Positions 41,640 through 51,500 of a DNA stretch of 64,000 nucleotides are shown piece after piece. The stretch lies in contig CAYPTB010000062.1 of the NCBI GenBank assembly GCA_964413535.1, positions 48,664 through 112,663 of the forward strand, written 5' to 3'. The position numbers and the translations under genes were made by a program. Numbering within the stretch: the stretch's first letter is position 1; each line of letters starts with the position of its first letter. The notes below the pieces were generated by a model. The model worked only from the letters and a program-made list of their open reading frames with translations, was not told the origin of the DNA and searched no databases. Source of the stretch: CAYPTB01 sp964413535 (GTDB taxonomy: Bacteria; Planctomycetota; UBA1135; GCA-002686595).

Positions 41640-42653
41640 CTAGGCCTCGGGCTCGCGCAGGCGCAGCTCGACGTCCGCGATCGCGCAGGCGGCCTCGAGA
41701 CCGGAAGGCTCGACCAACGTGAAGGTGAAGCGCAGGCGCGCGGTGTTCTCCACCGCCCGGGAGAAGTCGCGGCGCTGCCAACCCGACGTCTCGGACAGGA
41801 AGGTGCGCTGCATCACGCGGTGGTCGCGCACCGAATCGACGTAGGCCGCCAGGATCTCGAGCTCCGGTTGCTGGCCGGCCGAGCGCACGACGTCCGGCCA
41901 TGCGAAAGCGTAGACGAGCTCGTACTTCCCGGGCGGGACGGTGACCTCGACCGTGAGCGGCCGCGTCGTCGTCAGCACCCAGCCGCGGCGCGCGTCCTCC
42001 CCGACGGCGATCAGAGCGGGCTCCTCGTCCGTGTCGGCGATCCAGCGCGCGAGCGGCCGATCGAGGAGCTCGACGGCCTCGAGCCCGAGCGTCGCCTTGC
42101 GACCGACGAAGACGAGCTCGATCGCTTCGATCGGCTCCGCGAGCGCTTGGACGCCGGGGAAGTCGAAGACGAGCGACTCGGGCTCGCGCGACGGGGACAC
42201 GAGCCGCGCTTCCGCCGAGCGCAGCACGCGCTCGCCCGCCGCGAGCAGGTTCACGCCGAGCGCGCCCTGACCCTCGCCCAGGATCCGACACGCGACCCGA
42301 TCGAAGCTCGCGGGCTCGAACGGGCCCGGAACGGCGATGCGCATCGGCTCGCCGTCCGACCTGACGATCAGGGTCGGCGCGGACGCTTCCGAGCGCCGGA
42401 GGAGATCGTGCCCGCCCGCGCCGGAGACCTCCCAGGGCGTGAGCTCCGCCGGCGGGACGAGCCGCGCCACGACCTCCTCGGGCGGAATCCCCTCGGGCTC
42501 CGTCACGGTCGGTCCGGGGGACACCGGGGACACGGGAGACACGGGGGGCGCCGGCACGAGCACCAGGTGGCCGGGCGCGACGCCGCGCGGCAAGAGGTCG
42601 CCGCAGGCCGCGAGGAACGGCGCTGCGAGCGCGAGGAGGGGCGTGCCGCGCAC
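41640..42653 (-). CDS. Lipoprotein domain normally fused N-terminal to a sulfatase (5' half of split gene)
   Basis: 337 residues from a GTG at 42653, chosen because it begins the signal MRGTPLLALAAPFLAAC, giving a lipidated Cys; a GTG at 42689 adds 12 residues. A Val/Ser/Pro repeat (VSPVSPVSPGP) encoded by 9-base DNA repeats follows. The remainder is a beta-sandwich (about 60-335) with WEVSGAGGHDLLRRSEASAP, LVSPSREPESLVFDFPG and LRFTFTLVEPSGLEAACAIA, of the kind placed before the catalytic domain in long exported sulfatases. It ends LRLREPEA-stop, and the sulfatase fold resumes in frame five codons later. I read it as the N-terminal half of one ancestral protein. Confidence 0.65.
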   Translation of the reverse strand: MRGTPLLALAAPFLAACGDLLPRGVAPGHLVLVPAPPVSPVSPVSPGPTVTEPEGIPPEEVVARLVPPAELTPWEVSGAGGHDLLRRSEASAPTLIVRSDGEPMRIAVPGPFEPASFDRVACRILGEGQGALGVNLLAAGERVLRSAEARLVSPSREPESLVFDFPGVQALAEPIEAIELVFVGRKATLGLEAVELLDRPLARWIADTDEEPALIAVGEDARRGWVLTTTRPLTVEVTVPPGKYELVYAFAWPDVVRSAGQQPELEILAAYVDSVRDHRVMQRTFLSETSGWQRRDFSRAVENTARLRFTFTLVEPSGLEAACAIADVELRLREPEA

Positions 42654-42730
42654 GGCGCAGAGCTTAGCCGACCGCGCGGCGGCGGCCACGCGCTTGCCTG
42701 TCGGGCCGCGTCGACGAAGATGCTCGCACC

Positions 42731-44179
42731 ATGCAAGCAGTCCTCCTCGCCCTCGCGCTCCCCTTCGCCTCCGTTCCCGTCGTTCCCGCCGTTCCCGCCG
42801 TTCGAGCCGCGGGGGATCCGCGGCCCGAGATCGAGAGCTACCGCGCGACGGTCGACACGATCCTGCGCGAGTCGCTCGCGCGCGGTCGCGCGTACACGAA
42901 GCTCGCGGAGCTCGTGCGCGTCGCGCCCAAGCGCCTGTCCGGCTCGCCGGGCGCCGCGGCCGCGGTCGAATGGGCGCGCCAGGCGATGCTCGCCGACGGA
43001 CTCGAGAACGTGCGCACGGAGCCGTGCACCGTCACGCACTGGGTGCGCGGGAAGCCCGAGCGCCTGACCATCGTCGCGCCGCCCGAGGTCGCGGGCGAGA
43101 CGCTCGCGGTGCTCGCGCTCGGGGGCAGCGTCCCGACGGCGGAGCTCGGCGTCACGGCGAGCGTGATCGAGGTGAAGAGCTTCGAGGAGCTCGAAGAGCT
43201 AGGCGACGCGGCGCGCGGCAAGATCGTGCTCTTCAACCGCCCGATGGACGCGACGCGTTTCTCGACCTTCGAGGCCTACGGTGGAGCCGTCGACCAGCGC
43301 TCGCGCGGCCCCAGCCGAGCCGCGCGCGCCGGCGCCGTGGCCGCGCTCGTGCGCTCGATGACGACGCGCCTCGACGACTTCCCGCACACGGGCGCCCTGC
43401 GTTACGAGGAAGGCGTCGCGACGATCCCCGCGGCGGCCGTCAGCACGCTCGCCGCCGAGCGGCTCTCCGCGCTGCTCGCCGCGGGAGTCGACGTGCGCGT
43501 GAAGCTCGAGCTCGACTGCCGGACGCTCGGCGAGGCGCCTTCGTTCAACGTCGTGGGCGAGCTGGTGGGGCGCGAGCAGCCGGACGAGATCGTCGTCCTC
43601 GGCGGCCACCTGGACGCGTGGGACGTGGGCGACGGCTCGAACGACGACGGCGGCGGCTGCTGCCAGACGATGGAGGCCGTGCGCCTGATCGCGAGCCTCG
43701 GACTGCGCCCGCGCCGCACGCTGCGCGTCGTCTTGTTCATGAACGAGGAGAACGGACTCGCCGGAGCGCGCGCCTACTATGCAGGGCACGCGGAAGAGAT
43801 GGATCGGCACGTGCTCGCGCTCGAATCCGACGGCGGCTGCCTGGCGCCGCGCGGCTTTCGCTCGGACGGCAACCCCGCGGCCTTCGCGATCCTCGCGGAG
43901 ATCGCCTCGCTGTTCGAGGGGGTCGGCGCGGACCGCCTGCGCGAAGGCTCGGGCGGCGCCGACGTCGGCCCCATGCGCGCGAGCGGCGTCGTCACGGTCG
44001 GCTACGACGTCGATTCGCAGCGCTACTTCGACCTGCACCACAGCGCGCGCGACACGCTCGACCAGGTGAGCCCGCGCGAGATCGACCTCGGCGCCGGATT
44101 GATCGCGGCCCTGTGCTACGTCGTCGCCGACCTGGAAGAGCGCCTTCCGCCGAACGAGCCGGCGGAGGAGACGCGCTAG
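42731..44179 (+). CDS. Exported M28-family zinc aminopeptidase/carboxypeptidase
   Basis: 482 residues. A signal peptide MQAVLLALALPFASVPVVPA is followed by a short 9-base-repeat-coded VPAVPAV stretch. A PA-type insert domain precedes the catalytic part. M28 metal ligands are visible: GGHLDAWDVGDGSNDDGGGC (H293 and D305), MNEENGLAGARAYY (glutamates), ALESDGGCLAP (Asp) and DLHHSARDTLDQV (His). This pattern matches plasma glutamate carboxypeptidase-like enzymes, which remove single residues or dipeptides from peptides outside the cytoplasm. It precedes the carboxypeptidase-regulatory protein by 27 bases, suggesting an operon with that gene and the M64 homologue. It is divergent from the split sulfatase. 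Confidence 0.9.
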   Translation: MQAVLLALALPFASVPVVPAVPAVRAAGDPRPEIESYRATVDTILRESLARGRAYTKLAELVRVAPKRLSGSPGAAAAVEWARQAMLADGLENVRTEPCTVTHWVRGKPERLTIVAPPEVAGETLAVLALGGSVPTAELGVTASVIEVKSFEELEELGDAARGKIVLFNRPMDATRFSTFEAYGGAVDQRSRGPSRAARAGAVAALVRSMTTRLDDFPHTGALRYEEGVATIPAAAVSTLAAERLSALLAAGVDVRVKLELDCRTLGEAPSFNVVGELVGREQPDEIVVLGGHLDAWDVGDGSNDDGGGCCQTMEAVRLIASLGLRPRRTLRVVLFMNEENGLAGARAYYAGHAEEMDRHVLALESDGGCLAPRGFRSDGNPAAFAILAEIASLFEGVGADRLREGSGGADVGPMRASGVVTVGYDVDSQRYFDLHHSARDTLDQVSPREIDLGAGLIAALCYVVADLEERLPPNEPAEETR

Positions 44180-44206
44180 CCAAGGGCGTCGGGCGCCCGT
44201 TCCGCG

Positions 44207-47110
44207 ATGCGTCCCATCCACCTGATCAGCGCCGTCGCCCTCCTGCTGGCCCTCGGCGTCGCGTGGCTCGCCTTCTCCGGCTCGGACAAGGAACCCGTCC
44301 GCCCCGCCGCCCTGACCGAGCTCGACGAACCCAACCCCGAGCACGACGACTCCCTCCCCCGCTCGTCCGTCGATAGCCCCGCCGATCGCGACGTCCTCCC
44401 CAACGTCGACCCCAGCGTCGACCCCGCGCGCCCCTCGCGCGAAGCACCGCCAAGGGAGCCCACCCTGACGGTCTCCGTGCGCGGTCGCGTGCTCGACGAG
44501 CGCGGGAGCGGAGTGGGCGCACGCATCCTCTTCGGCCGCGCGCCCGGTTCCCTCGCGCTCCCCCTCGACGCGCCCAACCACCCTGCGGCTCTGCGCGGCG
44601 AGCGGATCGAAACGACCAGCGGCCAAAACGGCGCTTTCGCGTTCGAGATCGAGGTCGCGCCGGGAGAGTCCCGCCACAGCCTCGCCGTTCGTTCGCCCGG
44701 TCATGCCGACCTCGACCTGCACGGGATCCTGCTCCCGTTGCAACCGACCCACGATCTCATGCCGCTCACGCTCGCGCGCGGCGTGACGGTGGAGGGCCGT
44801 GTCGTCGACGAGGTCGGGCGCGGCGTCGGCGGAGCGACCCTCCGGCGCGGCTTCCCCGCGCAGAGCGTCGCGGGTCGAGGTCTTCCCGCAACGGTCGGCG
44901 TCGAGGTCTCCAGCGCTCACGACGGGACGTTCCGCATGAACTCGCTCTCCGCTGGACCGCTCGTGCTCGTCGTCGAGAGCGAGGGCCGCGCCGGCGCCGT
45001 GTGGCAGGGCCTGGCGGAGCGACCGGGCGACGTCGTGCGCGACGTCGTGATCGTGCTCGCGAGCGGCTCGAGCATCGCCGGACGCGTGGTGAGCGCGGAC
45101 GGCCGGCCGGTGAGCGACGCGACGGTCGTGATCGTCTCGGAGAACGCCTCTGCCGACACCGACGCGCAGGGCGGCTTCCGCCTCGCCGGTCTCTCCGAAG
45201 CGGAGGCGTACGTGCTGCGCGCGCGCACGAGCGAACGCCCGCGACCGCCCCGCTGGCTGACGGAGCCCGTGGAGGTTCGCGCGGACATGAACGCCGTGCT
45301 CGTCGTCGCTCCGGCCGCCGCCGTCCGGCTGCGCGTCGTCCGCGAGCGCGGCGCTGAGCCCTTGTCGCCCGACGCGGTGACCACGCGGGCGGTGCTCCCT
45401 GGGGGGGCAGTGGAGGAGATCGAGCTCGCACCCTCGGCGGAGTGGCACGTCGATCCGGAGGGAGGCGTCCGCGTGCCGCGTCTCTTCACGACCGGCAGGG
45501 AGAGCTCCGTTGCGCTCGTCGTGCGCGCGCTCGGCCGCTCGGCCACATCCCGTGAATTCACTCCCGTCGCGGGCCGCGAGCTCGACCTCGGCGAGCTCGT
45601 GCTCGGCGACGAAGCGGCGGTGCGCGCGCGCGTCGTCGAGGGAGCATCGGGTGCGCCGGTCGAGGGCGCGCGCGTGCACCTCGAGCCGCTCGCGGGCCCG
45701 GACGCGGACGAGGAGTTCGTGCGCGCGGAGTGGGGCCTCGCGCGCGCCGGATCCAAGACGGCTGCGACCGATGCGGCGGGGTTGGCCGTGGTCGACGGTC
45801 CGCGCGGGCGACGCTGCCGGCTGTGGGCGGAGGACGGGGCGGGATCGGGAGCGCTCTCGCCGTCCCGCGAGGTCGTCGTGGTCGTGGGCGCAGACGCGGG
45901 CGTCGTGCACGAGCTGGCACTGGGAGAGCCGACGGCTGCGGTCGCGCTGGTCGTGGACGCGAACGGCGCGCCGCTCGAGGGGCGCGTGGTGCAGCAGAGC
46001 TTCCGGCGCGGCGACGAGCTCGCTCCGTCGCTCTTCCGTCGCATAGCCACCGATCGCGAGGGGCGGGCGCGCTTCGCGGGCCTCGCGCCGGGCGAGCACC
46101 GCTTCGAGCTCGTGCACGCCACGAGCCTCGCGCTCCGCGCCTTCGCGGCCCTGAATCCGGAAGCCTCGGCCGACGGCGCGTTCGCGGTCCGGATCGTCCC
46201 CGGGCGGGAAGTGGAGGTGCGCATGGTCGCCGCGCCGGTCGTGTCGCTCTCGGGCACCGTGACCGCGGAGACCGCGCCGCTCGCGGGAGCGACGGTGCGC
46301 GTGTACGCGGACCGGCGCGAAGCGCTCGACGCCGAGGCCGGCTTCTCGGCGCCGAGCGAGTTCGGGTCCGTCGCCGACGGGAACGGACGCTACCGCATCG
46401 AGGGACTCGTGCCCGGCAGGTACGCGGTGGTGGTCGCGCACTCCACGCGCGCCATGTCGCAGCACTTCGAGCTCGTGGTGCGCGATCGGAACACGCGCTG
46501 CGATCTCGACCTCGAGGTGCTCGTCGTCTGGGGTCGGGTCGCGACGCCGGAGGGAGAGCCCTTCCATGCCGCGCGCGTGCGCGTCGAGCGCGTCTCGGAC
46601 GTGGAGCTGGACCTGCCGGACTGGCTCTTCCACGACCTGTCGAGCTCCGCGGCGCGCGGGACCGCGACGCCGGCGGTCGCAACCGGTCCGGACGGGCGCT
46701 TCGAGCTCACGGGGCTCGACGCCAGCGGCCCGCTGCGCCTCGTCGCGGAGGGTGACTGGCTCGTCCCGATCGCCTCGGAGCCGTTCGGCTTCCCCGCGGG
46801 GGAGAACCGCGTGCGTGTCGACCTCGTCACGCAGCAGGGAGGTGCGCTGCGCGCGCGCGTCGAGAGCGCTTCGGGCGCGCGCGAGGGTTACCAGCTCGAA
46901 GCGTTCTTGCTCGATGCGACGGGAGCGCTCACGGAGCGGCGCACGAGCCGCCCGTCGGTCGCCGACGGAGCTCTCGCGCTGTCGGGGTTGCGGCCGGGGG
47001 TCCACCGCGTCTCCCTCCTGCGCGTGACCGCGCTCGGCTCCCCGTCCGATCCCGTCGAGGTCCGGGTGGAGGCGAACCGCACCGTCGAGTTGGTCTTCCC
47101 GGTCGAATGA
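44207..47110 (+). CDS. Long carboxypeptidase-regulatory-like (Ig-fold) anchored protein
   Basis: 967 residues. An anchor helix at about residues 5-24 (HLISAVALLLALGVAWLAF) is followed by a Pro/Asp/Ser linker and seven or eight CarboxypepD_reg-type beta-sandwich modules. Diagnostic repeats are VRGRVLDERGSGVGARILFG, EGRVVDEVGRGVGGATLRRG, AGRVVSADGRPVSDATVVIV, ARVVEGASGAPVEGARVHLE and SGTVTAETAPLAGATVRVYA, then GRVATPEGEPFHAARVRVER. Several are followed by the typical D-x-x-G-x-F-x-x-x-L turn (DTDAQGGFRLAGL, GPDGRFELTGL). It has no enzyme domain. It overlaps the M64-like gene in an ATGA (47107-47110). It is related to, but longer than, the three-paralogue operon at 21.7-27.8 kb. A surface structural role is inferred. 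Confidence 0.8.
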   Translation: MRPIHLISAVALLLALGVAWLAFSGSDKEPVRPAALTELDEPNPEHDDSLPRSSVDSPADRDVLPNVDPSVDPARPSREAPPREPTLTVSVRGRVLDERGSGVGARILFGRAPGSLALPLDAPNHPAALRGERIETTSGQNGAFAFEIEVAPGESRHSLAVRSPGHADLDLHGILLPLQPTHDLMPLTLARGVTVEGRVVDEVGRGVGGATLRRGFPAQSVAGRGLPATVGVEVSSAHDGTFRMNSLSAGPLVLVVESEGRAGAVWQGLAERPGDVVRDVVIVLASGSSIAGRVVSADGRPVSDATVVIVSENASADTDAQGGFRLAGLSEAEAYVLRARTSERPRPPRWLTEPVEVRADMNAVLVVAPAAAVRLRVVRERGAEPLSPDAVTTRAVLPGGAVEEIELAPSAEWHVDPEGGVRVPRLFTTGRESSVALVVRALGRSATSREFTPVAGRELDLGELVLGDEAAVRARVVEGASGAPVEGARVHLEPLAGPDADEEFVRAEWGLARAGSKTAATDAAGLAVVDGPRGRRCRLWAEDGAGSGALSPSREVVVVVGADAGVVHELALGEPTAAVALVVDANGAPLEGRVVQQSFRRGDELAPSLFRRIATDREGRARFAGLAPGEHRFELVHATSLALRAFAALNPEASADGAFAVRIVPGREVEVRMVAAPVVSLSGTVTAETAPLAGATVRVYADRREALDAEAGFSAPSEFGSVADGNGRYRIEGLVPGRYAVVVAHSTRAMSQHFELVVRDRNTRCDLDLEVLVVWGRVATPEGEPFHAARVRVERVSDVELDLPDWLFHDLSSSAARGTATPAVATGPDGRFELTGLDASGPLRLVAEGDWLVPIASEPFGFPAGENRVRVDLVTQQGGALRARVESASGAREGYQLEAFLLDATGALTERRTSRPSVADGALALSGLRPGVHRVSLLRVTALGSPSDPVEVRVEANRTVELVFPVE

Positions 47111-48510
47111 GTGTCTCGAGATCCGCGATGATGAACCGAACGCGAGCGGTCCTGTTGGCGCTGACCGCGCTCTTCCAGGGAGCCGCGCCGGGGGACGAGG
47201 CCGCGGCGGAGCGTTTGCTCGCCGAGGCAGGGGAGAAGGTCGCGAAGCACGCGTACGACGAGGCGCTGCGTCTCTACGCGAAGCTCGCAAAGGAGCACGC
47301 GGGGACGGAGGCCGGAGCGGTCGGCGCGCGGCGCTCGAGCGCCAACGCGCTGCTCGGCTGGCTCCCACTCGGGCGGAGCGCCCCCTCGGCGAACCGGGTC
47401 GAGCTCGTCGTGACGGGCGACGGATACACCGCGAAGTACCTCGAGGCGCTCGCGAAGAACGCGGCGGACGTGCCGAAGATGCTCGCGCACTCGAACGTGC
47501 TGGAGGAGTACGCGAGCTACTTCGCCTTCACGTTCGCTCCCGTCGTCAGTCGCGAGGACGGAGTGGATGCGCACGGGCGAGCGTTCGACACGGCCTTCGA
47601 GGCGCGCGACACGGGCAAGCTCGAACACGACGTCGACGTCGATCGCGCGCGCGTCGAAGCGCTCTTGGCCGAGATTCCCGACTGGATGGGCCTCGCGATC
47701 GTCCTCGTCCGCTTGGGGGAGCGCGGCACGGGATCGGCCGGCACGGTCGCCGTGGGCGAGCGCGACCCCGTGAGCCTCCTGCGCGCGTTCGGCAGCGCGT
47801 TCGCCGGTCTCGGCGACGAGCTCACGTCGGACCAGGGCGTGTTCTCCCCCATCGGTGAGCACCCGAACATCAGCGCCTCGAACGATCCCGCGTCGGTTCC
47901 GTGGGCGCATTGGATCGAGCGGGGCGTGCCGGGGATCGGGCTCTATCCCGGCGGGCTCGGCCGCGCGACGGGCGTGTGGAAGCCGGTCTCGACGGACTGC
48001 GCGATGAACGACGAAGAGAGCTACTGTCCGGTGTGCCGCGAGGCCATCGTGCTCGCGATCCATCGCTACGTCGACCCGATCGAGTCGGTGGCGCCGCCGG
48101 CCCACGAGCTCTCCACGTCGCCGGAGGGTGATCTCGGCGCCGCACGCAAGCTCGAGTTCGAAGTCACGGTGATGACGCCCGCGAGTCACGCCTTGGAGGT
48201 GGCGTGGTACGTCGTGCCCGAGCGCGGCGTGCCGCGCGCCGCAAAACCCAATCCCGGGGCGCTCGCCGATCGCCGCGCGCGCGGACCCCTGCCGAAGTTC
48301 GCCGTCGAGCCCCGAGCGACTTCGAAGCCCGACCGCAAGGGCGTCGCGCGCTTCGAGCTCGACGCCAGCCTGCTCGAGGCGGGGCGTCACCGCGTCGTCT
48401 GCCGCGTGGCGGATCGGACGCTCGTCAAGGGCGAGAAGTGGCCGTGGGTGCTCGCCGACCGCGACGGATTGCTCGAGAGCGAGCGCGGGTGGTGGATCAG
48501 CGCCGAGTAG
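47107..48510 (+). CDS. M64 (IgA-peptidase-like) homologue lacking the zinc site
   Basis: 467 residues from the coupled ATG at 47107; an ATG at 47131 would place the signal peptide (MNRTRAVLLALTALFQG) at the very N-terminus. The M64 fold is recognisable from NRVELVVTGDGYTAKYLEAL, EYASYFAFTFAPVVSREDGV, GDEL...EHPNISASNDPASV with PWAHWI, and the C-terminal GLYPGGLGRATGVWKPVSTD plus YCPVCREAIVLAIHRY. In active members the zinc motif reads HExxH followed by GLxDEY; here the aligned residues are R226-A-F-G-S230 followed by GLGDEL. All zinc-binding residues of the motif are lost, so it should be catalytically dead. A C-terminal beta domain (about 330-467) follows. It is coupled to the long Ig-fold protein. 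Confidence 0.72.
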   Translation: MSVSRSAMMNRTRAVLLALTALFQGAAPGDEAAAERLLAEAGEKVAKHAYDEALRLYAKLAKEHAGTEAGAVGARRSSANALLGWLPLGRSAPSANRVELVVTGDGYTAKYLEALAKNAADVPKMLAHSNVLEEYASYFAFTFAPVVSREDGVDAHGRAFDTAFEARDTGKLEHDVDVDRARVEALLAEIPDWMGLAIVLVRLGERGTGSAGTVAVGERDPVSLLRAFGSAFAGLGDELTSDQGVFSPIGEHPNISASNDPASVPWAHWIERGVPGIGLYPGGLGRATGVWKPVSTDCAMNDEESYCPVCREAIVLAIHRYVDPIESVAPPAHELSTSPEGDLGAARKLEFEVTVMTPASHALEVAWYVVPERGVPRAAKPNPGALADRRARGPLPKFAVEPRATSKPDRKGVARFELDASLLEAGRHRVVCRVADRTLVKGEKWPWVLADRDGLLESERGWWISAE

Positions 48511-48525
48511 CAGAACGCTCCGACG

Positions 48526-51500
48526 CTAGAAGACGAGCGTCTCCACGCTGAACGGCCCGAGCGCCTCGATCGCCGCGCGCGACGTGGGAGCGGGGCGCAG
48601 CATCTGGCCCTCGAAGAGGCCCTGCTGGTCGGTCGCGTGCGCGGAGCCCGGCTCGCCCTGGCCGAAGGGGAGGAGCGCCTGCGTCTCGTCGCTCGCTCCG
48701 ACGCGGACGACCTGAGCGTGGACCCCATCGGGTTGGGTCCCGAGGATGCGCGGATCGACCCGGGTCAATGGGCCCAACTGGAGTACGTCGAGGGGATCGA
48801 GGGACTGGAAGCCGTTGAGGTCGGTCCAGGCCGGGACGTCGAGCGTCAGGAAGTCCGTGGCGAACGTCGCGAGCCAGGTCGGAGGCGCTCCGAAGAGCGC
48901 GTCGACCTCGTCCATCGCCTCGCCGATCGTGAGGTCGAGGTACTCGAGCTCGTCGGTCGTGAGCGCGGCCATGCCGTTCGCCTCGAGCTCGGCGATGCGC
49001 GTCTTGAAGAACTTCTGGGCGCCGGAGTTGCCCCCGCCGTAGATCGGGATCAACGGCACGGCGAAGTCGCGGAAGATCTCCTCGATGTGCGTCGCGATCA
49101 GGACGCCGCGGTCGACGGCCTCGAGCTCGGCGCCGGCATCGAACCAGGACTCGAGCTCGAACAGCGCCTTCTCCGTTTGCGCACCGAAGTTCGCCGCGGA
49201 GCCGAGTTCGTCGCGAGCGTGCAGCGCCAGGCGCACGAGGTCACGGATGCCCGTGGGAACCGCGTCGTTGCGGATCTCCTGCACGTCCGCTGCGTCGAGG
49301 GGCGGCGCACCGACGAGCAGCTCGCGCAGACGTCGCGAGCGCGCCGTCTCTCCCGTTCCGTCCTGCGCCAGGCCGATCCGGATCGGGTACCACGAGCCGA
49401 TCGGCATGTGGTTGGCCGAGAACAGGACCCCGTCGGCCGGATCGAGCACCCACGGCATGAACTCGTGCGGCACGATCCCGATCCAGTCGTTCGCGCTCAC
49501 GTTGCCCTCGAGCGCGGCCCGGCCGCCGAACGCCGAGAGCACCGAGGCAACCGAACGCGCCGGCACGGCTCCGTTCGCCCAGTAGCCGATCCTGCCTCCG
49601 GAATCGGCGAAGACGACGTTCATCGAAGGGAAGCGCAGCCACTCGAGAGCCATTCCGAATGCGTCCACGTCCACGGCGCGGAACATCGCGAGGTAGCCCT
49701 CCGCCGCGACGCGCTCGGGCTCGATGAAGAGCATCGAGCGCACCGCGTACTCCTCGTCATCAATCACGTCCTTCACGAGCGGCGTGACGATCGGACCGAA
49801 GACCGTCTCGCGGTAGGTCACGACCACGGGCGCGCCGCCCGCGACGAGGATCGTCTCCGTCTCCTCCACCTCGAAGGGCCGGAACGCGCCGTCGAGCCGG
49901 TACTGGCCCGGCTGCCCGGGATCCGTGTCGATGCGGAAGAGGTCGGCTTGGTCGAGGCCGAGCGCCGTGGCGCCCCACGCGACGTGGTCCGTCGAGCCGA
50001 TGAGCAGCGCGACCGCGCCGGGCGGACCCGCGCCGCGCACGTCGAAGGTCGCGCCGCGCAGGTGGATCTCGTGCAGCACGTTCGGGCGCAGGATGGTGAT
50101 GCGCGGGTCGGCGACGAGGAGCGGTTTCAGGTCGACCGTCTTGTCCGGCGTCACGGCCCACGTCTGGCTGAACTTCGGCGCGCTCTCCCCCGCGGCGAGC
50201 GGAACGGCGCCCATGCCCACGAGGTCCGCGTAGTCCGCCATGGCCTGCTGCAGCGCGCCCGGAACGTCGCTCTGCTTCACCACCGCGGCGGAGTCGTCGG
50301 TGATCGCGGGAACGACGAGCTGCGCGATGGCCTGCGCCTCGCTGCCGAGCGCCTCGGCCAAGTCCTCGAACTGGTGCAAGCGTTGGGCCTCGTTCAGCTC
50401 GGATGGGCCGAAGCTGCCGCCGAAGTGGTTCCAGACGGCGATGGAATCCGCCGCGGTCCAGGGCTCGAGGGGAACGCCGGCCTGGACGAACACCGGGTGT
50501 CGGGTCGCGCTCGGCGACGCCATGAACGCGTTGACGCCCTCGGCGTAGGCGTCGAGCAGCGCGCGCAGGTCCGAGTCGATCGAGCTCGCGGCCTTCTGCG
50601 CGTGCCGCACGAAACCGTACAGGCGCACCTTGCGATCGCTCTCCAGGAACTCGTCCAGGGTGCCGGGGGCGCCGGGACCGAAGAACTCCGCGACGCGCCC
50701 CGTCGCGACGAGCCGGTTCCACAACATCTGCGACAGCCGGTTCCGCGCCGTGGCGTAGCCTGCGCCGAAGAGGGCGCCCGCGTCGCTGTGCGCGAAGACG
50801 TGCGGGACGCCGAAGACGTCGTACACGATCTCCACGACCTCGCCCACGTCGAGGACGGCCGACGCCGAATCGTCGCCCGGGTCCGTGTCGTCCTGATCGA
50901 GCGCGGTCAGCGTCGCGGTGTTGACGAGCATCGTCCCGCCCGTCCCCGCGTCGACCGTGACCTCGATCACGAGCTTGCGCTCCGTCGGTCCGGCGGCGAG
51001 CGCGCTGATCGCCCAGACGCCCGTCGCCGGCGTGTAGACGCCCACGTCCTGGTTGTGGAACTGGTAGGTCGTTCCCGCGGGCAACAAGTCGGTCACGACC
51101 ACGTTCGTCACGAGCGCGGGACCTTCGTTCACGAGGCCGATCGTGAACGTCACGTTGTCCCCTTCGTTCGGCGCCGGGTCGTTCGCGCTCTTCGTGAGCG
51201 CGAGGTTGGTGGCGTCCGACACCGTGATCGTCGCGGTCGACGTATCGTTCGCCGACGTGGAGTCCTGCTGGGCGAGCTCGACCAGCGCGGCTTGGTTCGC
51301 GAGGCTCGTCCCGCTCGTTCCGGGTCCGACGCGGGCGGTGATCGCGAGCTCGAGCGAAGCGCCCGGAGCGAGTCCGAAACCCGACCAGCGCCCGGTCACC
51401 GGGTCGTAGGCGCCCTGTGTGAGCACGTGCGACACGTACTCGAGGCCGAGCGGCAGAAGGTCGAGCACGGTGATCCCGCTCGCCGCGGCCCCCGACACGT

